Shown here: piece after piece, positions 1-4,522 of the stretch
Layout of the letters: every line of letters begins with the position of its first letter
Position numbering within the stretch: the first letter of the stretch is position 1
Program-made: the position numbers and the translations under genes
Notes under the pieces: generated by a model
What the model was told of the DNA's origin: nothing
Databases searched by the model: none
What the model saw: the letters and a program-made list of their open reading frames with translations, nothing else
Assembly (NCBI GenBank): GCA_050115015.1
Contig: JASFRI010000301.1
Coordinates: 1 to 5,419, forward strand
DNA: 5,419 nt
DNA from: JASFRI01 sp050115015
GTDB lineage: Bacteria; Acidobacteriota; Polarisedimenticolia; CBDVAL01
Direction: 5' to 3'

Positions 1-134
1 CCGTACGCCCTTGCGGCACCCGCGTCAACCCGGGTGGCGGGCAGGCCCCCTCGGCCCTTCCCCGCATCGCCGCAGACGATCTCGGATGGCCCCGATCGAC
101 CTCCCGGACATCGAAGGACGGGATCCTGTGTGTT
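1..134. other. Upstream GC-rich stretch with no supported gene
   Basis: No protein-coding gene is supported here. The forward reading frames that stay open run straight through the AT-rich promoter region and into the sigma gene in the wrong phase, which is what GC-rich DNA gives by chance. One short inverted repeat is visible: CACCCG (17-22) and CGGGTG (31-36), a 6-bp stem with an 8-nt loop and no T-run after it, so it does not look like an intrinsic terminator. The stretch could be the 3' flank of a gene lying left of the window. Confidence 0.4.
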
Positions 135-174
135 TTTACGGAAGGTAATCCTCTTTTACAGAACATTTACAGAA
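135..174 (+). repeat. Three TTTACRGAA direct repeats
   Basis: TTTACGGAA (135-143), TTTACAGAA (155-163) and TTTACAGAA (166-174) lie in the same orientation with start-to-start distances of 20 and 11 bp, close to two turns and one turn of B-DNA. They sit in an AT-rich island in otherwise very GC-rich DNA. The last bases of the second copy form the start of the proposed ECF -35 element. Iterated same-face motifs beside a promoter suggest an array of binding sites for a transcription regulator. No regulator is identified, and chance similarity in a short AT-rich tract is possible. Confidence 0.45.
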
Positions 175-187
175 AAATGGAGTCTAA
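161..187 (+). promoter_or_regulatory. ECF-type promoter of the sigma factor gene
   Basis: GAACAT (161-166), a 15-bp spacer and GTCTAA (182-187) match the general ECF pattern of an AAC-containing -35 box and a GTC/TCTAA -10 box. This is the element type read by RpoE-like sigma factors. Transcription would begin near 193-195, about 93 bases before the sigma start codon. This suggests the sigma factor activates its own gene, as is common for ECF sigmas. TCTAAT (183-188) also resembles a sigma-70 -10 box, but no good sigma-70 -35 box lies 16-18 bp before it. Confidence 0.5.
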
Positions 188-201
188 TGGAAACAGAACC
201 G

Positions 202-215
202 ACCGACCAGTCGGT
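202..215. promoter_or_regulatory. Palindrome ACCGAC-CA-GTCGGT, possible TetR-type operator
   Basis: Perfect 6-bp arms, ACCGAC (202-207) and GTCGGT (210-215), flank a 2-base centre. Small dyads of this shape and base content are typical of TetR/AcrR-family operators (family knowledge). It lies just after the predicted transcription start, where a bound repressor would block the promoter. No TetR gene is present in the window, so the regulator would be encoded elsewhere. As RNA, the arms could form only a weak hairpin with a very tight loop, so a DNA site is more likely. Confidence 0.45.
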
Positions 216-275
216 TCAAGACCTGAACGCGGAACGCCCCGAAGAGATCTCCATGACGAGCCCGCCGCTCGCGCT

Positions 276-280
276 GGAGA
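276..280 (+). promoter_or_regulatory. Ribosome binding site of the ECF sigma gene
   Basis: GGAGA lies 6 bases before the ATG at 287. It decides the start: the reading frame has stop codons upstream at 185-187 and 254-256, and 287 is the first ATG after them. Confidence 0.7.
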
Positions 281-286
281 ACGAAC

Positions 287-865
287 ATGAGAGATGCGAG
301 CCAGTTTCCACGAAGGCACGAGTTTGCCGTGAACGCGGCCCGTCACCGGGCGTACCTGACGCGGCTGGCGGCCAGCCTGACGCACCACCGGGAGGACGCC
401 GAGGACCTCGTCCAGGAGACCCTGCTGCGCGCGTACCGCTTCCAGGACCGCTTCGAGCCGGGCACGAACCTGCGGGCCTGGCTGACCCGCATCCTCAAGA
501 ACAGCTTCATCAACACCCGCCGTCAGGCCACCCGGGAGCGACGCATCTTCGACCCGACCCCCGTGGAGCCGACGGATCCGGACGCGATGTCGGCGGAGCC
601 GACCGCGGACCTCCCCAGCCCGGAGGAGGCGGCCATCCAGCGCGCCCTGTCGGGCCAGGTGGAGGGGCTGCTGGAAGATCTCCCGGAGCCCTACCGCGGC
701 ACGCTCCTGCTCCACCTCGAGGACCGGACCTACCGGGAGATCTCCCGGGATCAGGGCATCCCGGTGGGAACCGTGATGTCCCGCCTGCACCGGGCGCGGA
801 ACCTCCTCCGGCAGGGGATGCGGCGGATCACGGCGTCTCCGGACCTGAACGCCGCGGCGGCCTGA
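287..865 (+). CDS. ECF-subfamily RNA polymerase sigma factor
   Basis: This 192-residue protein is a group IV (ECF) sigma factor that would direct RNA polymerase to a stress or envelope regulon. Region 2 spans about residues 12-82, with DAEDLVQETLLRAYR at 37-51 (region 2.1-2.2, core binding) and NLRAWLTRILKNSFINTRR at 61-79 (2.3-2.4, -10 recognition). A Pro/Glu/Asp-rich linker (about 88-115) leads to region 4 (about 119-178), with LPEPYRGTLLLH and the helix-turn-helix GIPVGTVMSRLHRARNLLR at 157-175. Length is normal for the family, and the RpoE/SigR-like subgroup is the closest by eye. ATG 287 is fixed by an upstream stop and a GGAGA site. No anti-sigma gene follows; its 3' end overlaps dacB tail to tail. 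The upstream ECF-like promoter suggests autoregulation. The signal it answers cannot be read from the sequence. Confidence 0.93.
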   Translation: MRDASQFPRRHEFAVNAARHRAYLTRLAASLTHHREDAEDLVQETLLRAYRFQDRFEPGTNLRAWLTRILKNSFINTRRQATRERRIFDPTPVEPTDPDAMSAEPTADLPSPEEAAIQRALSGQVEGLLEDLPEPYRGTLLLHLEDRTYREISRDQGIPVGTVMSRLHRARNLLRQGMRRITASPDLNAAAA

Positions 866-2096
866 GGTCGACGGGGCGGGCGCCCTCGTCGGGCATCGGC
901 AGCGGGTCGGGACACGTCCGGGGCCGGGCCCCGCCACCGTCCCGCAGCAGGTCGAGGACCCAGCTCTCCTCCCGCCCCCGGGCGTCGAGGATCGTCTTCC
1001 CGGATCGGGGGGCGATCACCGCGAACAGGCGCTCCCCGGCCACGGCGGCCGCGTAGCCGGCCAGCGCCGCGACGCCGCCGTCGGTCCGCAGCAGGGTCCC
1101 CGTCTTCCCGACGACCGCCGTGGCGACCGCGCCCCGCGCCAGGCGCGGGTAGGAACGCTCCATCGTCCCCGGATCGCACCCCGCCACCGGGAGCAGGTCC
1201 GCCGGGCGCAGGCCCATCCGGTCGCAGGCCTCGCGGAAGTCCCGCAGCAGCCGGACGATCAGCCGGGCGGTCATCCGGTTCTCGCCCAGCCCGGAGACGG
1301 TCTCCACCCGCAGCTCGTCGGGGCCGGCAGCGAATCGTCCCCGGAGCCACGCCTCGAGGGCCCCCGGCCCTCCCAGGAGCTCGCCGACCCGCTCGATATC
1401 GTTGTTCGAGTAGACGTTGAAGCGGCGCAGGGCGACGCGGAGCGGCTTGGACTCCAGGGCGGCGAGGACGGGCGCATCGGGCGGCGCGGTTCCCGCGCGG
1501 GCCCCTCCCTCCACGGCGACCCGCGGCGGCCGGTCGGGGTCCAGCCCACGCCGTCCCGCGAACTCCCCCCAGATCCGGCGCGTCGGCGCGTCCCAGCGGG
1601 CCGGATCCAGGGCGCCGCGGAGGCGTGAGGCCATCAGGCGCCGCCGTGATGCCGGCTCCTCGCGACGCTCCTCGGAGCCGTTCTCCCACCCGATCCAGAA
1701 GTGCTCGCCCACGCGCAGGGCTCCCCGGACGCGCTCCACGCCGGCCCGGTTCAGCTCGGCGGCGAGCAGGAACGCGTTCTCCGGGTGGAAGTCCGGGTCG
1801 CCGTCCCCCTCGACCCACAGGTCGCCGCGCAGCGTCCCCGCCTCGACCGCCGAGGGATCGGCCCGGCAGCGGGTGACGAAGCGGTGCGCCGGCCCCAGCA
1901 TCTCCAGGGCCCAGAGCGTCGTGGCGACCTTCATCACCGACGCCGGGTTCACCGGGCGGTCGGCCGCCTGGCTGGTCAGCGCCGCGCCGGCGTCGGTCTC
2001 CGCGTGCCACACGAGGTCCGCTGCCGGGGCCGCCGTCGGCGCCACGAGCAGGAGGAGGAGGAGGAAGTCCGTGACGGGCCGGAGCATGGTGTCCAT
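828..2096 (-). CDS. dacB: D-alanyl-D-alanine carboxypeptidase/endopeptidase, PBP4 (peptidase S13) family
   Basis: This 422-residue precursor of a periplasmic penicillin-binding protein would trim or cleave D-Ala-containing cross-links of peptidoglycan. A signal peptide is plain: hydrophobic FLLLLLLVAP at 11-20, then TAAPAA with cleavage likely near residue 25-26. All three penicilloyl-serine transferase motifs are present in order: SVMK (nucleophile S53, K56), SNN (230-232) and KTG (331-333). GDLWVEGDGDPDF (91-103) and VSGLGENRMT (267-276) are also typical of S13. The gap from SxxK to SxN is about 177 residues, against roughly 240 in E. coli PBP4, so the inserted domains are reduced. The protein ends in a Pro/Arg-rich tail of about 30 residues, partly encoded antisense to the sigma gene. 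ATG at 2096 is preferred because GAGGG lies 5 bases upstream; ATGs at 2099 and 2087 are alternatives. The exact activity, DD-carboxypeptidase versus endopeptidase, is inferred from the family. Confidence 0.9.
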   Translation of the reverse strand: MDTMLRPVTDFLLLLLLVAPTAAPAADLVWHAETDAGAALTSQAADRPVNPASVMKVATTLWALEMLGPAHRFVTRCRADPSAVEAGTLRGDLWVEGDGDPDFHPENAFLLAAELNRAGVERVRGALRVGEHFWIGWENGSEERREEPASRRRLMASRLRGALDPARWDAPTRRIWGEFAGRRGLDPDRPPRVAVEGGARAGTAPPDAPVLAALESKPLRVALRRFNVYSNNDIERVGELLGGPGALEAWLRGRFAAGPDELRVETVSGLGENRMTARLIVRLLRDFREACDRMGLRPADLLPVAGCDPGTMERSYPRLARGAVATAVVGKTGTLLRTDGGVAALAGYAAAVAGERLFAVIAPRSGKTILDARGREESWVLDLLRDGGGARPRTCPDPLPMPDEGARPVDLRPPRRSGPETP

Positions 2097-2101
2097 CATA
2101 G

Positions 2102-2106
2102 CCCTC
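2102..2106 (-). promoter_or_regulatory. Ribosome binding site of dacB
   Basis: On the minus strand GAGGG (2106 down to 2102) lies 5 bases before the ATG at 2096, but only 2 bases before the ATG at 2099 and 14 before the ATG at 2087. This spacing is why 2096 is chosen as the start. Confidence 0.5.
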
Positions 2107-2115
2107 GCGGGAGGG

Positions 2116-2145
2116 TTGCTGCCCGCCCCTCGAGGGGGATATCGT
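2116..2145 (+). promoter_or_regulatory. Candidate promoter with operator-like palindrome in the dacB/GFA divergent spacer
   Basis: The 78-bp spacer between the divergent starts must hold both promoters if both genes start here. On the + strand, TTGCTG (2116-2121) and TATCGT (2140-2145) are 18 bp apart and form a weak sigma-70-like pair for the GFA operon. The perfect 12-bp palindrome CCCCTCGAGGGG (2126-2137) falls inside the spacer, a classic repressor position. No convincing minus-strand promoter was seen. Palindromes of G and C are frequent in DNA this rich, so the call is tentative. Confidence 0.3.
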
Positions 2146-2164
2146 CGCCCCGGTGTCCCTGTCC

Positions 2165-2169
2165 GGAGG
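2165..2169 (+). promoter_or_regulatory. Ribosome binding site of the GFA-family gene
   Basis: A GGAGG core lies 5 bases before the ATG at 2175. It is the strongest Shine-Dalgarno sequence in the window and marks 2175 as the start, although the frame stays open far upstream. Confidence 0.75.
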
Positions 2170-2174
2170 TGCCG

Positions 2175-2585
2175 ATGACCCGGCTGCGCGGTAGCTGTCT
2201 CTGCGGTGGCGTGCGGTACGTCCTCTCGGGACCGTTCCGCCGCGCCGGCCACTGCCACTGCACGCGGTGCCGCAAGCACTCCGGCGGCGCGGCCTCCACC
2301 CAGGGCCGGGTGGCGCGGGCCGATTTCCGCCTCCTGCGGGGGGAGGCGCTGCTCCGGACGTACCGGGAGCCCGGCCATGCCTCGAAGGTCTTCTGCACCG
2401 CCTGCGGATCGAGCCTGTTCGGTGGCGACTGGCCCGACGGCGACGAGGTGTCGGTGCGGCTGGGGACGCTGGATGACGACCCCGGAATCCGTCCACAGTA
2501 CCGCACCTTCGTGGACTCCCGGGCGCCGTGGGACGTCATCCCCGACGACCTGCCGCGCCACCCGGGGCGCCTGCCGCGCGGATGA
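2175..2585 (+). CDS. GFA / CENP-V family zinc-binding protein
   Basis: This 136-residue protein has the fold of the glutathione-dependent formaldehyde-activating (GFA) family. All seven expected zinc-ligand cysteines are visible: C8 and C10 in SCLCGGVRY, C27, C29 and C32 in HCHCTRCRKHSG, and C74 and C77 in FCTACGSSLF. In characterised members C8, C10, C74 and C77 equivalents bind a structural zinc, and the CxCxxC group binds a second zinc. Length matches single-domain members. The name comes from Paracoccus Gfa, linked to S-hydroxymethylglutathione formation, but most relatives have unknown substrates and no formaldehyde gene is nearby. It is the first gene of the rightward cluster and its stop overlaps the next start (ATGA). 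A small-thiol or detoxification role is possible; the specific function is unknown. Confidence 0.88.
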   Translation: MTRLRGSCLCGGVRYVLSGPFRRAGHCHCTRCRKHSGGAASTQGRVARADFRLLRGEALLRTYREPGHASKVFCTACGSSLFGGDWPDGDEVSVRLGTLDDDPGIRPQYRTFVDSRAPWDVIPDDLPRHPGRLPRG

Positions 2586-3352
2586 GCCTCGGCGGCGTCG
2601 TCGGCCTCCCCCTGGAGGTGGCCCTTCTCTTCCTGATCGGGCTGGTCAGCGCGGTGATCAACACCCTCGCCGGCGGCGGCACGCTGCTGACGGTGCCCGC
2701 CATGGTGCTCCTGGGCTTCGGACCGCTCACCGCGAACGCCACGAACCGTGCCGGGCTGGTGATCCAGAGCCTCAGCGCCACGGTCCATTACCGCCGGCGG
2801 AGGGTCCTCCGGGTCCGGCAGGCGCTGCAGCTGACGGGCATCGTCTGTGTCGGCGCCGGCCTCGGGGCCTGGCTGGCGACACGGCTGCCGGAGAGGACCT
2901 TCGGACAGGTGATGGCCGTCCTGATGGTGGCCGCGCTCCTGTTCCTCCTCCTCCGGCCCGCCCGGTGGTTCGCGTCCCGGCCGGCGGCCACATCGGCGCA
3001 TCCCGTGCTGGCCGGACTGGGGCTGCTGGGGGTCGGTCTCTACGGGGGCTTCTTCGGGGCCGGGGTGGGGATCTTCATCCTGCTGCTGCTCGCGGCGCTC
3101 CAGGGGCTCGACCTGGTGGCCGGAAACACCGTCAAGTCGGTGATGGTCCTGGCGCTTTCCCTGTCCGCCTCGGCCATGTTCGCGGCCCTGGGCTGGATCG
3201 ACTACCGGGCCCTGCTGCCGCTGGCGGCGGGAAATGCCGTGGGGGGATGGGTGGGGGCGCACCTGTCGCTCCGCGGAGGGAACGTCTGGATCCGCAGGCT
3301 GCTGCTGCTCGTGGTCATCGCCGGCGTTTACAAGCTCCTGCGATACCCATAA
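2582..3352 (+). CDS. TauE/SafE family membrane permease (sulfite exporter-like)
   Basis: This 256-residue inner-membrane protein of the TauE/SafE (former DUF81) family has about eight hydrophobic segments. It shows the family's two-fold internal repeat: NTLAGGGTLLTVPAM followed by GFGPLTANATNR (27-56), echoed by GLYGGFFGAGVGIFILLLL then GLDLVAGNTVKS (152-186). A short cytoplasmic basic stretch (RRRRVLRVR, 71-79) follows the second segment. Family members export sulfite, sulfoacetate or other small organic anions, so the substrate here is not predictable. The start ATG at 2582 overlaps the GFA stop as ATGA and has no good Shine-Dalgarno of its own, which points to translational coupling. An in-frame ATG at 2528 would add a Pro/Arg-rich extension inside the GFA gene and is rejected. 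Confidence 0.88.
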   Translation: MSLGGVVGLPLEVALLFLIGLVSAVINTLAGGGTLLTVPAMVLLGFGPLTANATNRAGLVIQSLSATVHYRRRRVLRVRQALQLTGIVCVGAGLGAWLATRLPERTFGQVMAVLMVAALLFLLLRPARWFASRPAATSAHPVLAGLGLLGVGLYGGFFGAGVGIFILLLLAALQGLDLVAGNTVKSVMVLALSLSASAMFAALGWIDYRALLPLAAGNAVGGWVGAHLSLRGGNVWIRRLLLLVVIAGVYKLLRYP

Positions 3353-3361
3353 CATCCGGGA

Positions 3362-3375
3362 CGGGAGCGCTCCCG
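3362..3375. repeat. Perfect 14-bp palindrome after the permease gene
   Basis: CGGGAGCGCTCCCG is perfectly self-complementary and lies 9 bases after the permease stop. As RNA it gives a 5-bp stem with a GCGC loop and no U-tract, so it is a poor intrinsic terminator. It could be a protein-binding dyad, a transcript-end stabiliser, or a GC-rich coincidence. Confidence 0.3.
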
Positions 3376-3386
3376 GGTGCGCGGCA

Positions 3387-3411
3387 CCATCCCCGGGCGC
3401 CGGGGGGATGG
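3387..3411 (+). promoter_or_regulatory. Hairpin covering the ribosome binding site of the CBS gene
   Basis: CCATCCCC (3387-3394) pairs perfectly with GGGGATGG (3404-3411), an 8-bp stem around a 9-nt loop. The right arm contains the G-rich Shine-Dalgarno region of the CBS gene, whose ATG is at 3415. If it forms in mRNA it would hide the ribosome site. This could lower expression, or couple it to ribosomes arriving from the permease gene or to a ligand or temperature signal. Only the pairing is seen; any switch function is inference. Confidence 0.4.
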
Positions 3412-3414
3412 ACC

Positions 3415-3900
3415 ATGCTGCACGCCACGGACATCATGTCGCCGAAGTTCATCACGGTGCCCGTGTCGATGACCATCGGCGACCTGGTGGACGTGCTGCA
3501 GCGCGCCCACATCCACGCGGCTCCGGTCCTGTCCGACGCCGGGGAGCTGGTCGGCATCGTGACCCAGGACGACATCCTGTACGGGACGATGGGCAGCGAC
3601 GGCTCGACGTCGACCGGGGGCGCCCCCGCACGCATCCGGTCGCGGTCCGGCCTGCTCGAGATCGAGGAGTTCGCGGCGACATCCCCGCAGGAGCCGGATC
3701 TGTGGTCGCGGCCGGTCGCGGAGATCATGACCGAGCCGGCGATCAGCGTCGGTCCGTCGGCCTCGGTTCTGGAGGTCTGCGAGATCCTCTGGTCCCTCCG
3801 CATCCATCATGTCCCGGTGGTCGACGAGGGACGGGTGATCGGCGTGATCTCGGCCCTGGATCTCTGCAGGGCGATCGCGGAAGGAAAGCTGCCGATCTGA
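3415..3900 (+). CDS. Tandem CBS-domain protein (Bateman module)
   Basis: This 161-residue soluble protein consists only of two CBS domains. CBS1 (about 3-57) begins ATDIMSPKFITVP and ends ELVGIVTQDDIL; CBS2 (about 101-157) begins VAEIMTEPAISV and ends GRVIGVISALDLCRAI. They are joined by a Ser/Gly/Arg-containing linker of about 40 residues. Such pairs bind adenine nucleotides or related ligands in the cleft between domains and act as energy or cofactor sensors. No catalytic or DNA-binding domain is attached, so it must work through partners. It starts 62 bp after the permease gene behind a structured leader and ends 4 bp before mocA, so it is probably cotranscribed with the molybdenum-cofactor genes. 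A role regulating the neighbouring permease or cofactor enzymes is speculative. Confidence 0.88.
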   Translation: MLHATDIMSPKFITVPVSMTIGDLVDVLQRAHIHAAPVLSDAGELVGIVTQDDILYGTMGSDGSTSTGGAPARIRSRSGLLEIEEFAATSPQEPDLWSRPVAEIMTEPAISVGPSASVLEVCEILWSLRIHHVPVVDEGRVIGVISALDLCRAIAEGKLPI

Positions 3901-3904
3901 GGCC

Positions 3905-4522
3905 ATGGCCGTCGTGACGCCCATCGTCCTGGCCGCCGGCGCCGCGACCCGCATGGGCCGGCCGAAGGCGCTGCTGCCCTTCGGCGAGGACACCTGCCTC
4001 TCCCTCGTGCTGCGGGCGTGCCGCGACGGCGGCGCCGGACGCCCGGTGGTGGTGATCGGAGCGGAGGCGAATGTCCTGCGCGGCTCGCTGGCCGGCGAGG
4101 AGGTCGTCGTCGTGGAGAACCCGGCGTTCGCGGAGAGCGGCCCGGCGCGGTCCCTGCAGATCGGCCTGGATGCACTCCCGTCCCCGTGCGACGCCTTCCT
4201 CCTCTACCCCGTGGACTTCCCGCTGGTGACGGGCGCGCTGGTGGCGGCGCTGAGGGAGCGCTGGGAGGCCGTCCGGGGACGAGGGCGTTCGATCGTCGTC
4301 CCCTCCTACCACCGCCGCCGCGGCCATCCGGCGGCCTTCGACGGGCGCCTCGCGGCCCGGTTCCTGGAGCTGCCGCCCGACGCCCCCATGCACCAGGTGC
4401 TGCGGGACCGGGAGGACGAGGTCGAGCACCTGGTGGTGGACGATCCGGCGGTGGTGATGGACATGGACACGCCGGAGGACTACCGTCGGTGCCTGGACGC
4501 CTGGCGGAAGGCCGTCCGGTGA
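3905..4522 (+). CDS. mocA: Molybdenum cofactor cytidylyltransferase (MocA-like NTP transferase)
   Basis: This 205-residue MobA-like nucleotidyltransferase probably joins CTP to Mo-molybdopterin to give the cytosine dinucleotide cofactor used by xanthine-dehydrogenase-family enzymes. The N-terminal nucleotide loop VLAAGAATRMGRPKALLPFG (8-27) has the LAAG form of MocA rather than the LAGG form of MobA. The metal-binding aspartate sits in YPVDFPLV (D104 within 101-108). GHPAAF (140-145) and MDMDTPEDY (185-193) match the GHP and DIDTPDD signatures of E. coli MocA. The length is typical. The spacing after the CBS stop is 4 bp and the stop overlaps xdhC by 4 bp (GTGA). The Shine-Dalgarno GAGG is only 2 bases from ATG 3905; GTG at 3914 is a possible alternative start. 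Cytidylyl rather than guanylyl specificity is inferred from motifs and from the xdhC partner. Confidence 0.87.
   Translation: MAVVTPIVLAAGAATRMGRPKALLPFGEDTCLSLVLRACRDGGAGRPVVVIGAEANVLRGSLAGEEVVVVENPAFAESGPARSLQIGLDALPSPCDAFLLYPVDFPLVTGALVAALRERWEAVRGRGRSIVVPSYHRRRGHPAAFDGRLAARFLELPPDAPMHQVLRDREDEVEHLVVDDPAVVMDMDTPEDYRRCLDAWRKAVR

Noticed and set aside
86..148. 20-codon ORF in the upstream region
   Set aside because: No ribosome binding site, no promoter before it, and too short to judge.
177..290. Possible 37-codon leader peptide whose stop overlaps the sigma start (ATGA)
   Set aside because: Its ATG lies upstream of the predicted transcription start, it has no Shine-Dalgarno, and its Arg/Pro-rich composition looks random.
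870..890. Hairpin just after the sigma stop (GACGGGG / CCCTCGTC)
   Set aside because: The stem includes a G-T pair, no T-run follows, and the bases are coding sequence of dacB on the other strand, so a terminator call is not supported.
34..1056. Long forward reading frame across the promoter region, the sigma gene and part of dacB
   Set aside because: Its translation is low-complexity Pro/Gly/Arg-rich, crosses two real genes out of phase, and its ATG at 187 overlaps the predicted -10 box.
2051..2065. (GGA)5 triplet repeat
   Set aside because: It is explained as the run of leucine codons in the hydrophobic core of the dacB signal peptide; phase-variable slippage is unlikely because triplet changes keep the frame.
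2528..2581. Upstream start for the TauE/SafE gene
   Set aside because: It adds a non-hydrophobic Pro/Arg-rich segment encoded within GFA; the ATGA overlap at 2582 fits the usual family N-terminus.
2096..3355. Long minus-strand reading frame opposite the GFA and permease genes
   Set aside because: Composition is Gln/Pro/Gly/Arg-rich with no recognisable domain, and it mirrors two genes with clear motifs on the + strand.
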